Below the pieces are notes generated by a model. The model was not told the origin of the DNA. It did no database searches and saw nothing but the letters and a program-made list of their open reading frames with translations. Shown in pieces: positions 42,520 to 53,231 of a stretch of DNA of 64,000 nucleotides. Numbering within the stretch: position 1 is the stretch's first letter; each line of letters begins with the position of its first letter. The translations under genes and the position numbers were made by a program. Source of the stretch: Nostoc sp. JL33 (lineage in GTDB: Bacteria; Cyanobacteriota; Cyanobacteriia; Cyanobacteriales; Nostocaceae); contig NZ_JABXKP010000064.1 of assembly GCF_017114985.1 (NCBI RefSeq), positions 1 to 64,000 on the forward strand. The letters are read 5' to 3'.

Positions 42520-42568
42520 TCCCTCATCTCCCCCATCTCCCCCATCTCCCCCATCTCCCCACTCCCCC
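42520..42568. repeat. CCCCATCTC short tandem repeats between cas1 and cas2
   Basis: Copies of CTCCCCCAT (9 bp) repeated about four times, followed by CTCCCCACTCC, fill the gap between cas1 and cas2. This C-rich simple-repeat class recurs elsewhere in the window. Confidence 0.8.
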
Positions 42569-42569
42569 C

Positions 42570-42857
42570 ATGTATATTGTTGTCAGCTACGACATTCCAG
42601 AAGATAAGCGTCGTACTAAAATCCATTCAGTTCTCAAGTCTTACGGACAATGGATGCAACTGAGTGTATTTGAGTGCGATATCACTTTCACTCAGTATGC
42701 TAAACTGCGATCGCGTTTAGCTAAATTGATAAAACCTGACACTGACAGCGTGCGCTTTTATTTTCTCTGTGGCTGTTGTCAGCGAAAAGTCGAACGTATT
42801 GGCGGAGAACAGCCACGAGACGAAACAATTTTCTTTGCTGAGTCCCCTTCTAGCTAG
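42570..42857 (+). CDS. cas2: CRISPR adaptation protein Cas2
   Basis: A 95-residue Cas2 with the ferredoxin-like opening MYIVVSYDIPEDKRRTKIHSVL (metal-binding Asp in SYDI) and later DTDSVRFYFLCG. It forms the Cas1-Cas2 integration complex. It is the last cas gene before the array leader. Confidence 0.95.
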   Translation: MYIVVSYDIPEDKRRTKIHSVLKSYGQWMQLSVFECDITFTQYAKLRSRLAKLIKPDTDSVRFYFLCGCCQRKVERIGGEQPRDETIFFAESPSS

Positions 42858-43125
42858 GTTTCTGCATCTCAAATGCGCGGAAGGGTAGGTGTACAAATTC
42901 GACAGCCCCAAAAAAGTGCTTCTATCCCAACTCCAGTAAGGCTTTCAACCCATTAGTCGCCTACTCCTTATCCGCGCAATCTCTGAAATGCTTGTCAAAA
43001 CAGGGTTTTAGACTTTAAACTTTCCTGGCACTCTTCCCAAACGAATTCTCTAATGCTATGATTGCTCTTGAATCGCGCAACTGCACCTTGAAAACTAAAT
43101 ACAGCTTGGCTTTCAGGCTCCCGCT
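42858..43125 (+). promoter_or_regulatory. CRISPR leader region
   Basis: A 268-bp gap between cas2 and the first repeat. It contains no frame. Its position, upstream of the intact end of the array and next to cas1-cas2, identifies it as the leader with the array promoter and integration signals. I could not pick out specific promoter boxes. Confidence 0.7.
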
Positions 43126-45125
43126 ATTGCAATTTACCAAAATCCCTATTAGGGATTGAAACATGAGTCTCTCCGATTTTTAATCCGGTGATTATTATTG
43201 CAATTTACCAAAATCCCTATTAGGGATTGAAACAAGCCTAGCGCAAATATTAAGCCACAGGTGAAGCCTAATTGCAATTTACCAAAATCCCTATTAGGGA
43301 TTGAAACAGAGTAAAGCAACTGTTTAGCGCCCTCAAATGGAATTGCAATTTACCAAAATCCCTATTAGGGATTGAAACGGTACAACAGTACTAATGGGAT
43401 TCATTGACGGTAATTGCAATTTACCAAAATCCCTATTAGGGATTGAAACGACCACTTAGAATCCCAGTATACCCCCGATAACCCATTGCAATTTACCAAA
43501 ATCCCTATTAGGGATTGAAACAAACTACAGCCACACTTCAACCCCAGCTAATATTTAATGATTGCAATTTACCAAAATCCCTATTAGGGATTGAAACAGT
43601 TTGTTACCCTTGATAATCTCCTGTGCTGGCTTATTGCAATTTACCAAAATCCCTATTAGGGATTGAAACAATGCCAAGTATAAAAGCCGGGTGATTAGCT
43701 TGATATAAGGGTGATTGCAATTTACCAAAATCCCTATTAGGGATTGAAACAATGCCAAGCGAGATATTCCTTGCCATTACCGGGAAAGAATTATTGCAAT
43801 TTACCAAAATCCCTATTAGGGATTGAAACAACTGAAATTAGTCCATCCGCAGCTAGCCCGTTTAATTGCAATTTACCAAAATCCCTATTAGGGATTGAAA
43901 CGCGCCAATCGACGTGAATAAAACCGAGATGTATTGCTCTAATTGCAATTTACCAAAATCCCTATTAGGGATTGAAACGAATCTCAAGATCCCTAACAAG
44001 TAATCTAGTTGAATTGCAATTTACCAAAATCCCTATTAGGGATTGAAACTTGTTTCTCAGCAGTATTGAAAAGTCATCGGCTGAAAGATTGCAATTTACC
44101 AAAATCCCTATTAGGGATTGAAACCTTTTTGGCAAGCGCCTCTCAGTGAGATTTGGGAATTGCAATTTACCAAAATCCCTATTAGGGATTGAAACGGGAC
44201 AACAAGACCCTTTCTCTGGCTCACCAATTGCAATTTACCAAAATCCCTATTAGGGATTGAAACTTTATCAGCTTTCTTTTTGGTAGATAGGAGTGGAATT
44301 GCAATTTACCAAAATCCCTATTAGGGATTGAAACATATAAAGGCCGCGATCGCGCTTTGTGGAAGGAGTGCGAATTGCAATTTACCAAAATCCCTATTAG
44401 GGATTGAAACCTGTGTTGAGATAGAATTGCTTGCCGAAGCCTCGATTGCAATTTACCAAAATCCCTATTAGGGATTGAAACGGAAAAAGAAAGCAATACC
44501 ACCAAGGGATAAACCATTGCAATTTACCAAAATCCCTATTAGGGATTGAAACCTGGCAATTAGCCAGATGGAAGAGTCCTCAGCTATTGCAATTTACCAA
44601 AATCCCTATTAGGGATTGAAACAAAAAATTGAGTATACGTGTACCAGCTACCAGTAAATTGCAATTTACCAAAATCCCTATTAGGGATTGAAACTAATTA
44701 CTCAGGAAAAAGAGCTTATTAGGCTGCATTGCAATTTACCAAAATCCCTATTAGGGATTGAAACGTTCAACAGCAGCTTGTTGTCTCTCAAATTTTTGAT
44801 TGCAATTTACCAAAATCCCTATTAGGGATTGAAACAGCATTATTATCTAAAGCATCCCCCAAACATCCAATTGATTGCAATTTACCAAAATCCCTATTAG
44901 GGATTGAAACCCGCTTTAACCATTTATGAAGATTAAAGCGGAACTTTATTGCAATTTACCAAAATCCCTATTAGGGATTGAAACAAGAGAGATCCAAAAA
45001 GAGGCGGGGTTTGGGACGCATTGCAATTTACCAAAATCCCTATTAGGGATTGAAACCCCACTGAATGGGCTGATAAAATTTCTGAAGTATTGCAATTTAC
45101 CAAAATCCCTATTAGGGATTGAAAC
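43126..45125 (+). CRISPR. CRISPR array, 28 identical-looking 37-bp repeats and 27 spacers
   Basis: The repeat starts ATTGCAATTTACC and ends AATCCCTATTAGGGATTGAA plus AC. It contains an AATCCCTA/TAGGGATT hairpin and the GAAAC 3' end typical of I-D and related repeats. I counted 28 starts at 43126, 43197, 43271 and so on to 45089. Spacers are 31-44 nt, mostly 34-35. No point change was seen in any repeat, which suggests an active array. Orientation is +, from the cas2-side leader to the decayed repeat at 45200. Protospacer origins cannot be read from the window. Confidence 0.97.
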
Positions 45126-45199
45126 TAGTGTAGGAAACGGGAGTAAACCTCAAAGCCTCTCTCCTAAAAGGAGAGAGGTTTGGAGAGAGGTCAGAGTGT

Positions 45200-45234
45200 A
45201 TTGCACGCTATATATTCCTATTAAGGATTCAAAC
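45200..45234 (+). repeat. Degenerate terminal CRISPR repeat
   Basis: A 35-nt sequence starting ATTGCACGCTAT and ending TTAAGGATTCAAAC matches the ends of the array repeat with many changes between. The 74 bp separating it from repeat 28 contain a dispersed AGCCTCTCTCCTAAAAGGAG hairpin element, so the last spacer appears to have been interrupted. A decayed repeat is the usual mark of a leader-distal end. Confidence 0.8.
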
Positions 45235-45305
45235 AAAGAAATGCAAAAATTGGGGAAAGGGTAGGCTTGTAGCCTACCCCAAACCATTATTTATTTAGCA
45301 ATACT

Positions 45306-46208
<903 letters not shown>

Positions 46209-46423
46209 CTAGAATAATTTAGTTGATGGGTTAAAAGCTTGATGTGAGATATTTACCCTTGGTGCTGTAGGGAAGTAGAGCCTGTTGGCGTTGACGTGTA
46301 GCAACTTATCGCTAGACATCGCATCCTGGCAAAAACAGTTAAAATCAGAACATATTTACCCACAAAGCGATCGCTTAAGGCATAGAGAAATCTCTATCTC
46401 CTAATAACAAAGCCTTTAAAACT

Positions 46424-46636
46424 ATGACTTCAGCATTGTCAGTTGTTATAACAGAATCCCAAATGGTTGCTCAAGCCTCAAGAGTGGTTGCAGCAGGAAT
46501 TCAAATGAACGCAGATTTGTTCCCTGAACCACACAACCAACTTGCATTGCAATCCACTCTAAATGGTCGCTACAACTTCTCTGATTTTGCTCATGTCAAG
46601 TCGCCAAGAACTTTTATAGCGCTTCTCGTTTCGTGA
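46424..46636 (+). CDS. Possible 70-aa protein, unknown
   Basis: Frame beginning MTSALSVVITESQMVAQASR, divergent from nifH by about 230 bp. It has no clear ribosome-binding site and no recognised motif. Residue composition is plausible for a protein, but nothing else supports it. It could be a decayed gene fragment. Confidence 0.2.
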   Translation: MTSALSVVITESQMVAQASRVVAAGIQMNADLFPEPHNQLALQSTLNGRYNFSDFAHVKSPRTFIALLVS

Positions 46637-47468
46637 TTGATGCAGCAAGATAAATTCCAGCCCAAAAGTTGTAGCTACAGGTGCAGTACTATATATAATA
46701 TCTGCACAGGCAACCGCTAACACTCTGGCTTAGACAATATCTTGGTGACTTTTGACAGTATGGTTAAATTCCTGAAAATTGGGGAACGACACCATCCTGC
46801 TTGAAGTTTTCGTTCCAAAAGTCAGCAACTGCTTCAACTTAGTTCGCGGTTGAAAATGTTTGCTCCCGCAAGACTAGGTTAGTAAATATTCTGTATTTCT
46901 ATGGATTTGTCAGGCTGTACTAAGAGTCTTTCTTCCCAGACTCCAAAAGTAATTGCCTTTGGCGGGTAATGCTCTAGCTAGGTTAGCCAACTCTTATTGG
47001 CTCATACCCAGATAAATTTCGATTGACTTCAAGTTGTTACAAAGGCTACTATCCTACTCAATCTAGTTTTAGATTTTCGTTGCAAACAGATGTAGCGAAT
47101 TGAAGTGGACTTACCAGAGCAAAAAAACTTTATTGAGTTTGCCTCAAACTTGTCTTGAAGTCTTTTTTTGCTTTTACTTTTTTGATTCCTATAAAAACCA
47201 TAACATACATCTCACTAATTTATTTGCCGATGGTCAAATTATTTTTCTACTCAACAGAACATTATCCTTAGAATCTTTAATAGTCATAAGTTACGCGCTC
47301 ACAGGTTGCTAGCTAGTGAAATTATTTATCATAGACAATATGTGCAGTTAGATACTTTTGGGTATTTTATAAAAGTATTTAAAACTAATGTTTTACAACG
47401 AAAACATAATTTATTATTTTTGCACTCAGAAATTTTTTACAATAATTAGAGGCAGAGCCTCAAAATAG

Positions 47469-47496
47469 GCATTCCCAGTCGGAGACTGGGAACGAG
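47469..47496. repeat. CCCAGTC-gga-GACTGGG hairpin repeat, copy 1
   Basis: 28-bp element with stem TTCCCAGTC/GACTGGGAA. An identical 28-bp copy lies at 51173-51200. It is a dispersed cyanobacterial element, found after genes and possibly able to act as a terminator. Confidence 0.85.
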
Positions 47497-47583
47497 GTAA
47501 TGGGAGGTAGCCGAAGATGAGGAAGATGAGGGAGTGGGAGAAAGCAATGCCCAATGCCCTATGCCCAATGCCCCACATTAGAT

Positions 47584-49203
47584 TTACAATCGATTAGTAT
47601 CTTTTGTAACTAACTTCCAGCCTTCAGCTTGGTCAACTAGCTTCATTGAGTCTAATTGAAGATTATTGAAAGCAGATGCATGAAGTAGAAAGTAGGGTTG
47701 GCCATTGTATTGCCAATAATATTGCAGTTCACCAACAGAAGCGGGAATGATGGTGCGATCGCTATAATAATCTAACGAGGGACGATGATAGGGAAAAGAT
47801 GTGTAAATCTTCCTCGTGGCTGGATTTGCCCGCATGATCATCGCGGCGACTGGTTTAACTGGATAAGCTTCAGATAATTCCCAAACCCAGTAGTTAGATT
47901 TCATTAACAGCAGCAGCGAAATATAACTTCCCCAAAACAAAATCTTCAGAAATTGCCCGTCGCCTCGTTCTGCCAAAATAGCTGCTAAGGTCATAGTTAA
48001 AGCTACTGATGCAAAAATCAGTTGTAAGTCTGTTTTCGGTGTTGTACCCCAACTGAAATAAATACTACCAGCAGAAGCGACTACTGCAAGTATCGCCAAA
48101 CCAGCAACCCAAGCACGGGGATAAGATGAGAGTAAAGGCGAATTTTCTGTCTCTGATAATTGGATACCAAAAGCTAAGGCTAAACTAGGGTAAATCGGGA
48201 ATAAATACCAGGGAACTTTGGTAATCATGAAAGAAATTACCAGCAGATAAACACCACTCCACGCCATTACTAGTTTTGCCCAACTAAGGTTGCGATTCTC
48301 CCAGGTTAAGCGGACAGTTTGCGGTAAGAATAATAGCCACGGCCATGTGTATTTGAGAAGTTCAATAACATAGTACCAAGCTGGTTCAGGATTACCCTCT
48401 ACAAATGAGCTAATTCGGGCTAGTGATGGGTTTGCAAGCCCAATTTCAGCGAAAGTGTAACCATAGTGAATTAGTTGGGCACTATACCAACCAGCTACGG
48501 GGAGAATGCCAATTAAGATTGCTATCCACAGATAGTAACAGGTGAGCAGTCGTGGCGTATCCCAAAACAGAAATGCGATCGCGATCGCACCTAATAATAC
48601 ACCTAGCAGTCCTTGAGTTAGGCAAATCAACCCAAAACTAATACCAACACCAAGGCAATAACGTAAATCCCGGCGCGATCGCAACACGCACAACATCATC
48701 ACCATCAAAAAACTTACCATCGCCCCATCCAACATTGCCAACCGCCCATGACGCACCACGGGTAGCATTGTTAGGTAAATCAAGGCGCTATAAATCGCTG
48801 CCCAACGCTGGCGAAATATCTCTCGAGCAATGCAATACAGTAAAGGTACAGATGTCGCTGTTAAAATTGCTCCAGGTAGACGCGTTGTCCACTCATTTTC
48901 ACCTCCTAAAGAATAAGCCCAAGCAATCAGCAAATGCATCAAAGGCGGCTTGTCATGATATGGTTCACCCCCTAGCGTTGGGTAAAGCCAACGCATTGAA
49001 CCTGCTGGTGCGTGCCAAATTTCACGAGCAACCTGTGCCACAGTACCTTCATCCCAATCTCGCAGGGGCAATCCTCCCAGATTGATGCTAAACAGTAAAA
49101 CTGCTGCCAACAGCAACACTATTAGCCATACCCAATCAATCCATTTGCCAACCGTGCGATGCTGTTTTTCCAGATGACTCCAAATAAAGCTTCCTTCTTG
49201 CAT
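47584..49203 (-). CDS. GT39-family membrane glycosyltransferase (ArnT/PMT-like)
   Basis: Polytopic membrane protein of 539 residues with about 10-12 hydrophobic segments. The first luminal loop has the DWDEGTVAQVAREIW motif (acidic pair in DE) that marks GT39/PMT/ArnT enzymes, followed by GEPYHDKPPLMHLLIAWAYSLGG. Such enzymes move a sugar from a polyprenyl phosphate onto a protein or lipid acceptor. Here both donor and acceptor are unknown. It is transcribed alone. Confidence 0.88.
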   Translation of the reverse strand: MQEGSFIWSHLEKQHRTVGKWIDWVWLIVLLLAAVLLFSINLGGLPLRDWDEGTVAQVAREIWHAPAGSMRWLYPTLGGEPYHDKPPLMHLLIAWAYSLGGENEWTTRLPGAILTATSVPLLYCIAREIFRQRWAAIYSALIYLTMLPVVRHGRLAMLDGAMVSFLMVMMLCVLRSRRDLRYCLGVGISFGLICLTQGLLGVLLGAIAIAFLFWDTPRLLTCYYLWIAILIGILPVAGWYSAQLIHYGYTFAEIGLANPSLARISSFVEGNPEPAWYYVIELLKYTWPWLLFLPQTVRLTWENRNLSWAKLVMAWSGVYLLVISFMITKVPWYLFPIYPSLALAFGIQLSETENSPLLSSYPRAWVAGLAILAVVASAGSIYFSWGTTPKTDLQLIFASVALTMTLAAILAERGDGQFLKILFWGSYISLLLLMKSNYWVWELSEAYPVKPVAAMIMRANPATRKIYTSFPYHRPSLDYYSDRTIIPASVGELQYYWQYNGQPYFLLHASAFNNLQLDSMKLVDQAEGWKLVTKDTNRL

Positions 49204-49841
49204 ATTCTCTGGTAATCATTTTACTTGCTGGTTTGATTACATAGAGACATCTAGCGAATCTCCAATGTTGCCACCCAGTAACAACGTATGTTATTAACAA
49301 TTGCTAGTTTCCAAGATTAACTCAACTTTCTCTAATTGGCGCTATTTTTTGAAAAATTTATCTTACTTAGTTAAAGAACATTCAAGCGGGAAAATGATAA
49401 AAATAATACAGCCAATAAATTATTTATTACCTGTTGAGTAGTCCGTAAATGAACTTATATACTATTTTTAATACTACCCTTAGTTTAATTTTTATCTACT
49501 TAGTTGCAAGCTAGCTAAATTCCGAAAAATAGGAAATAATTGCTACAAGGTTTTAATGGCGTGCTGAATACTTAAAGGAATTAGTTGTAATCTTTTTGGA
49601 TAGTAATTACCGACATCCTTTAAATCTTCCGCTTCCTTCCCATCCCGCCTGGGAATAAATTTCCTCTCTTATAGCTTGTATTCCTCTCAAGAGGACTAAA
49701 TACAAGATTTTAAGCAATATGAGCAAATTTTTGCATTTTAAATTTAATTAAGCGATATTTAATTTAAATATCTGTGTTGTAGAATTTTATAAAAGTCTTT
49801 ATTAGAATAATAAACAGCTATCAAATTATGGGAGCTTGTCA
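49204..49841. other. AT-rich intergenic region
   Basis: A 638-bp gap between the divergent GT39 gene and a membrane-protein gene. It is strongly AT-rich after 49400. Apart from the GGGAG ribosome-binding site at 49830-49834 for the downstream gene, I see no feature. Confidence 0.6.
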
Positions 49842-51023
49842 ATGACTTTACCTGTAGTGGTGGATATTACTCTTGGCTTAGTTTTTATTTACTTAATTTT
49901 GAGCTTACTAGCTTCTGAAATTCAGGAATTGATCGCCACATTTTTACAATGGAGAGCTAAACATTTAAAAAATTCAATTGAATTACTTGTAGGAGGCGGT
50001 AGCGAAAGTGAAGAATCAGATATTACTAAGGCAAGAAATTTAGTACAGAAACTTTATAACGATCCTTTGATTAATACCTTGAATCAACAAGCAAAGGAGA
50101 GAGTAGAAAAGCAGTTTCGTGAAACTACTAAAAGTAGTAGCAAAAAAGCACTGGGAGAAAAACAAAGCGCCCCTTCCTATCTTGCTTCTGAAACATTTGC
50201 AATTACTTTATTAGATACCTTAAAAATTCCGCAGTTAATTAATTATGTGAAACATCCTAGTGATGAAGTTAAAACCAATTTGCACATGATATTAGCATCT
50301 TACAAAGAACTTCAAACAGGTATTAATGCTCCAAATAGTGAAGCATACAAAACCATTCAAACAATTTATGGAGATATTGACCAGAAATTTGTAGATTTTG
50401 TTAATCAAGAGTTACCTAATGATGTACCTGATAATTTAATTAATAGTCTTCGTGTGCTTGCTCAACGTAGTAGGATAAAGGTTGGCGACCTCACAGAAGA
50501 AATAAATCAGTTTAAAAATGAAGTCGAAACATGGTTTGATCGCTCTATGGATCGAGCCAGTGGTGTTTATAAACGCAATGCCAAAGGAGTTGCGATTATA
50601 ATTGGTATATCAATTGCCATATTAACCAATACTGATACATTTCACCTGATTAAAAGGCTGTCGCAAGATTCGGTTATCCGCTCTACCATTACTCAAAGTG
50701 CAAGTCAACGAACCGATTATATCAAAGACCCAGAAGCCAGAAGGGAAATCGAGAAACTATTAGGAAATGCTTCTGTACCCATTGGATGGCAAAATATCAA
50801 TCAACAGTTTGAGCTATTAGATACTAGTGAATCGAATCAGGGGAACGTTTTATTAATTAGAAGTTGGCAGGTTTTGAAATTAATTTGCGGTTGGATAGTG
50901 AGTGGTTTAGCTATTGCTATGGGTGCGCCTTTTTGGTTTGATATCCTTAATAAAGTTATCAATGTGCGGAATACCGGGCCAAAACCTGCTGCGTATACTA
51001 AGGATCAACCATCTCAGAAATAA
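49842..51023 (+). CDS. Membrane protein of unknown function
   Basis: A 393-residue protein with an N-terminal membrane helix (VVVDITLGLVFIYLILSLLA, residues about 4-23), a long soluble middle rich in Lys, Glu and Gln (residues 40-250) and two further hydrophobic stretches, near residue 250 (GVAIIIGISIAILTN) and 350 (LICGWIVSGLAIAMGAPFWF). I do not recognise a family. ATG 49842 is preferred, 8 bp after GGGAG; a TTG start at 49836 would add two residues. It is transcribed alone. Confidence 0.75.
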   Translation: MTLPVVVDITLGLVFIYLILSLLASEIQELIATFLQWRAKHLKNSIELLVGGGSESEESDITKARNLVQKLYNDPLINTLNQQAKERVEKQFRETTKSSSKKALGEKQSAPSYLASETFAITLLDTLKIPQLINYVKHPSDEVKTNLHMILASYKELQTGINAPNSEAYKTIQTIYGDIDQKFVDFVNQELPNDVPDNLINSLRVLAQRSRIKVGDLTEEINQFKNEVETWFDRSMDRASGVYKRNAKGVAIIIGISIAILTNTDTFHLIKRLSQDSVIRSTITQSASQRTDYIKDPEARREIEKLLGNASVPIGWQNINQQFELLDTSESNQGNVLLIRSWQVLKLICGWIVSGLAIAMGAPFWFDILNKVINVRNTGPKPAAYTKDQPSQK

Positions 51024-51172
51024 CGTTTATTTGAATCACATCTGTTGTAGAAAATATTGCTCATTTGTGTCAACTTAAGCCCAAATTCCCTTAAAACCTC
51101 GTTTCCAGCCTCTTGGAAATGCTAATCATTGTGGCTCTGCCGCGAGTAAGGTAGGCGGAGCCTTAATGAGGA

Positions 51173-51200
51173 GCATTCCCAGTCGGAGACTGGGAACGAG
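51173..51200. repeat. CCCAGTC-gga-GACTGGG hairpin repeat, copy 2
   Basis: Identical to 47469-47496. It lies between the convergent membrane-protein and serine recombinase genes, next to a GCGGAGCC element at about 51155. Confidence 0.85.
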
Positions 51201-51213
51201 AAACGAGAATCTT

Positions 51214-52506
51214 TTAAAAAATAAAAATAACTCGGAGTTTTAATTCTTTATTCTGAAGAGTAATCTCAATTTGCCTGATGAATTCTCGAAAGTAAAATCG
51301 TCGCTCTGTTTCCGACAAATCTAACCAAAATTGGGGAATGGAAACAGCTTGAGCAACAGAAGACAAGTTAACTGGGGGAAGAGTCGCCAACTTTGCTTCG
51401 AGTGCAGAAATTTCTGTGCGGAGTTTGTAAGCCCTTAACTTTGCTGTTTGGATATCTAAAATTCCAGTTTCAATTAATGCGGGTAACTGAGCAAGTATTT
51501 CTTGCTGACGAGCGATCGCTTGCCCTAAACTATTCTTGACTGCATCCAACTGAGGAAAATTCATTCCCGCTACAGCTAAGGGTAAGTCACGGCAAACGGT
51601 TTCAATTGTATGTTCTAAAACCTCTTGGTAGGGAATAGCCTTACACTTGGGGCGTTGGGGACAGCTAGTAGAACGTAAATAAAGATACTCCTTATCTTGG
51701 TTGCGTTGGGTGACACGGGTAACTGTCATGTGTGACTGACACTCAGCACAGACAACCAAGCCAGCTAAAGAACGCCTAGCACTAGCAGTTCGGGATGGTA
51801 AACGGCTGTTACGGCGTAAAAGTCGATCAACTTGGGCTGCTTCTTCTTTAGAAATTATCGGAATATGGGTATTGGAGATAATTTCACCATTTTGGTAAGC
51901 TGTATTGCCGCGATAAACTGGATTAGTCAGCCAGCGTCTTCCTGTGGTTACAGAGATTTTTTTGCCGTATTTTTTCGCCAAGTAACGAACTGAACCCCGC
52001 AGGGAACCATAGAGTAAAAAGTGTTCAAAAAAATCTTTGACTACTGGTGAAGTACTGCGATCAACAGTATATTTTCCCTTACCTCTGCGATAGCCGTAGG
52101 GAACTTTGCCCGGTGGCGGTGCAACCTCAAGACGATTACGGGCGTGTCCTTGACGGATGAGACGACTACGTTGCTGACGTTGGATTGCGTGTAGCAAATT
52201 CAGCAAGCCAGCGCCCTGAGGGTAATTTTCGGAAGTGTAGGGTTGTTCTGTGGCAATTATTGCTACTCCCATTACTTCGAGTTGATGAAGGCGATCGCTA
52301 ATTTCCTCTACAGTATCCCCTAATTCTTCCAACCGACGAATCAAAAGATAATCTGCCCTTTGAGTTTGGCAATCTGTGAATAATTGTTGTAATTGCGTTC
52401 GCTTGCCCAAATCTTCATAAACTCCATCCACCTCCCATCCCCAATCGGCTTGATCGGGAGAAGATTCTAGTAGAGGATCAGTGTAAGTGTAGGCAATGAT
52501 TTTCAT
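51214..52506 (-). CDS. Large serine recombinase-family protein lacking expected catalytic residues
   Basis: A 430-residue protein with resolvase-like N-terminus, Recombinase domain (PPPGKVPYGYRRGKG ... GRRWLTNPVYRG), a zinc ribbon with Cys pairs (CAECQSH ... CPQRPKC) and a C-terminal coiled coil (SALEAKLATL). Large serine recombinases normally begin with YxRVS containing the nucleophilic serine; here that place reads IAYTYTDP with no Ser in position. The later LDRLxR motif reads RRLEELGD. The protein may be inactive as a recombinase, or be regulatory. It is related in layout to XisF-type cyanobacterial enzymes. No attachment sites could be identified. Confidence 0.82.
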   Translation of the reverse strand: MKIIAYTYTDPLLESSPDQADWGWEVDGVYEDLGKRTQLQQLFTDCQTQRADYLLIRRLEELGDTVEEISDRLHQLEVMGVAIIATEQPYTSENYPQGAGLLNLLHAIQRQQRSRLIRQGHARNRLEVAPPPGKVPYGYRRGKGKYTVDRSTSPVVKDFFEHFLLYGSLRGSVRYLAKKYGKKISVTTGRRWLTNPVYRGNTAYQNGEIISNTHIPIISKEEAAQVDRLLRRNSRLPSRTASARRSLAGLVVCAECQSHMTVTRVTQRNQDKEYLYLRSTSCPQRPKCKAIPYQEVLEHTIETVCRDLPLAVAGMNFPQLDAVKNSLGQAIARQQEILAQLPALIETGILDIQTAKLRAYKLRTEISALEAKLATLPPVNLSSVAQAVSIPQFWLDLSETERRFYFREFIRQIEITLQNKELKLRVIFIF

Positions 52507-52582
52507 TAGTCATTAGTCATTAGTCATTGGGACAAAACAAGGTAAAAGCTTTTTCAATAATTCCCCCTCATCCCCCTCATCC

Positions 52583-52942
52583 TCACTGCTGACTCAACTC
52601 GATAATATTCCCATCAGGATCTTGAGTGAAGAGAGCAGCGCGACCGGAAGCGCTGGCTTGAATAGGATAATTATGATTGAGGAATTGCTGTTTGGCAGCC
52701 TCTAAGTCAGTTACTGAGAAGGCGATGTGGGGATTACGTCCCCATTTTTCGTTTGGGTTTTCCGTGGGGACGGTAGATGCAACTATCAAGTGAAGTTGAT
52801 AATCGCCGACTTGATACCATGCACCAGCGTAGTTTAGGGAACGATCTATTTTGGCTAATCCCAGTACTTTGCCATAAAAGTGTTCCGAGCGTTCTAAGTC
52901 AGTTACAAGAATTGCTGTATGGAGACTTTGGGTAATGTGCAT
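52583..52942 (-). CDS. VOC-superfamily (glyoxalase/dioxygenase-like) protein
   Basis: A 119-residue vicinal-oxygen-chelate fold protein. Features: HTAILVTDLERSEHFYGKVLGL, YQLHLIVAS and GRAALFTQDPDGNIIELSQQ. Two metal His/Glu positions are present (the His in LHTAIL and LHLIV, and Glu in IIELSQ). Substrate unknown; members include glyoxalase I, fosfomycin-resistance and dioxygenase proteins. It lies on the minus strand, upstream of the recombinase gene. Confidence 0.88.
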   Translation of the reverse strand: MHITQSLHTAILVTDLERSEHFYGKVLGLAKIDRSLNYAGAWYQVGDYQLHLIVASTVPTENPNEKWGRNPHIAFSVTDLEAAKQQFLNHNYPIQASASGRAALFTQDPDGNIIELSQQ

Positions 52943-53160
52943 TGTTGGTAAGATGCGATCGCCTTTATTTAAATTTTGACGTAGTTTGAATCTTTGGGGG
53001 GAGTGAGGGGAGAATAATTAATCACAAATAACAAACTAAAAAATCAGGCTGACTCACCCGCCTAGAACTAAAGTTCTTTGGCTTTCAACTAAACTCTACT
53101 GAAGTAGACTAAAGATTTTTGGGTATATTTAGTCATCAACAGAAGACTTTTGCTATTAGC

Positions 53161-53180
53161 CAAGGAACTGAAGTTCCTTG
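53161..53180. repeat. Palindrome CAAGGAACT-GA-AGTTCCTTG
   Basis: A perfect 9-bp inverted repeat with a 2-bp centre, in the gap between the VOC gene and comM. A second loosely related TAAAGTTCTTTGGC sequence lies 80 bp before it. It is a dispersed-repeat type; function unknown. Confidence 0.7.
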
Positions 53181-53231
53181 CGGGACATGACTTTTACGTT
53201 AAATTGACACCAATGAGCTTTTTCTGTGCCC

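Noticed and set aside
43555..44517. Minus-strand reading frames repeating FQSLIGILVNCN across the array
   Set aside because: They are translations of the CRISPR repeats in a frame without stops, not proteins.
44926..45264. Plus-strand reading frame with CNLPKSLLGIET repeats at the end of the array
   Set aside because: This is CRISPR repeat sequence read in one frame.
47100..47312. 70-aa frame in the gap upstream of the GT39 gene
   Set aside because: Composition is erratic (runs of Phe and Leu), there is no ribosome-binding site and no recognisable motif.
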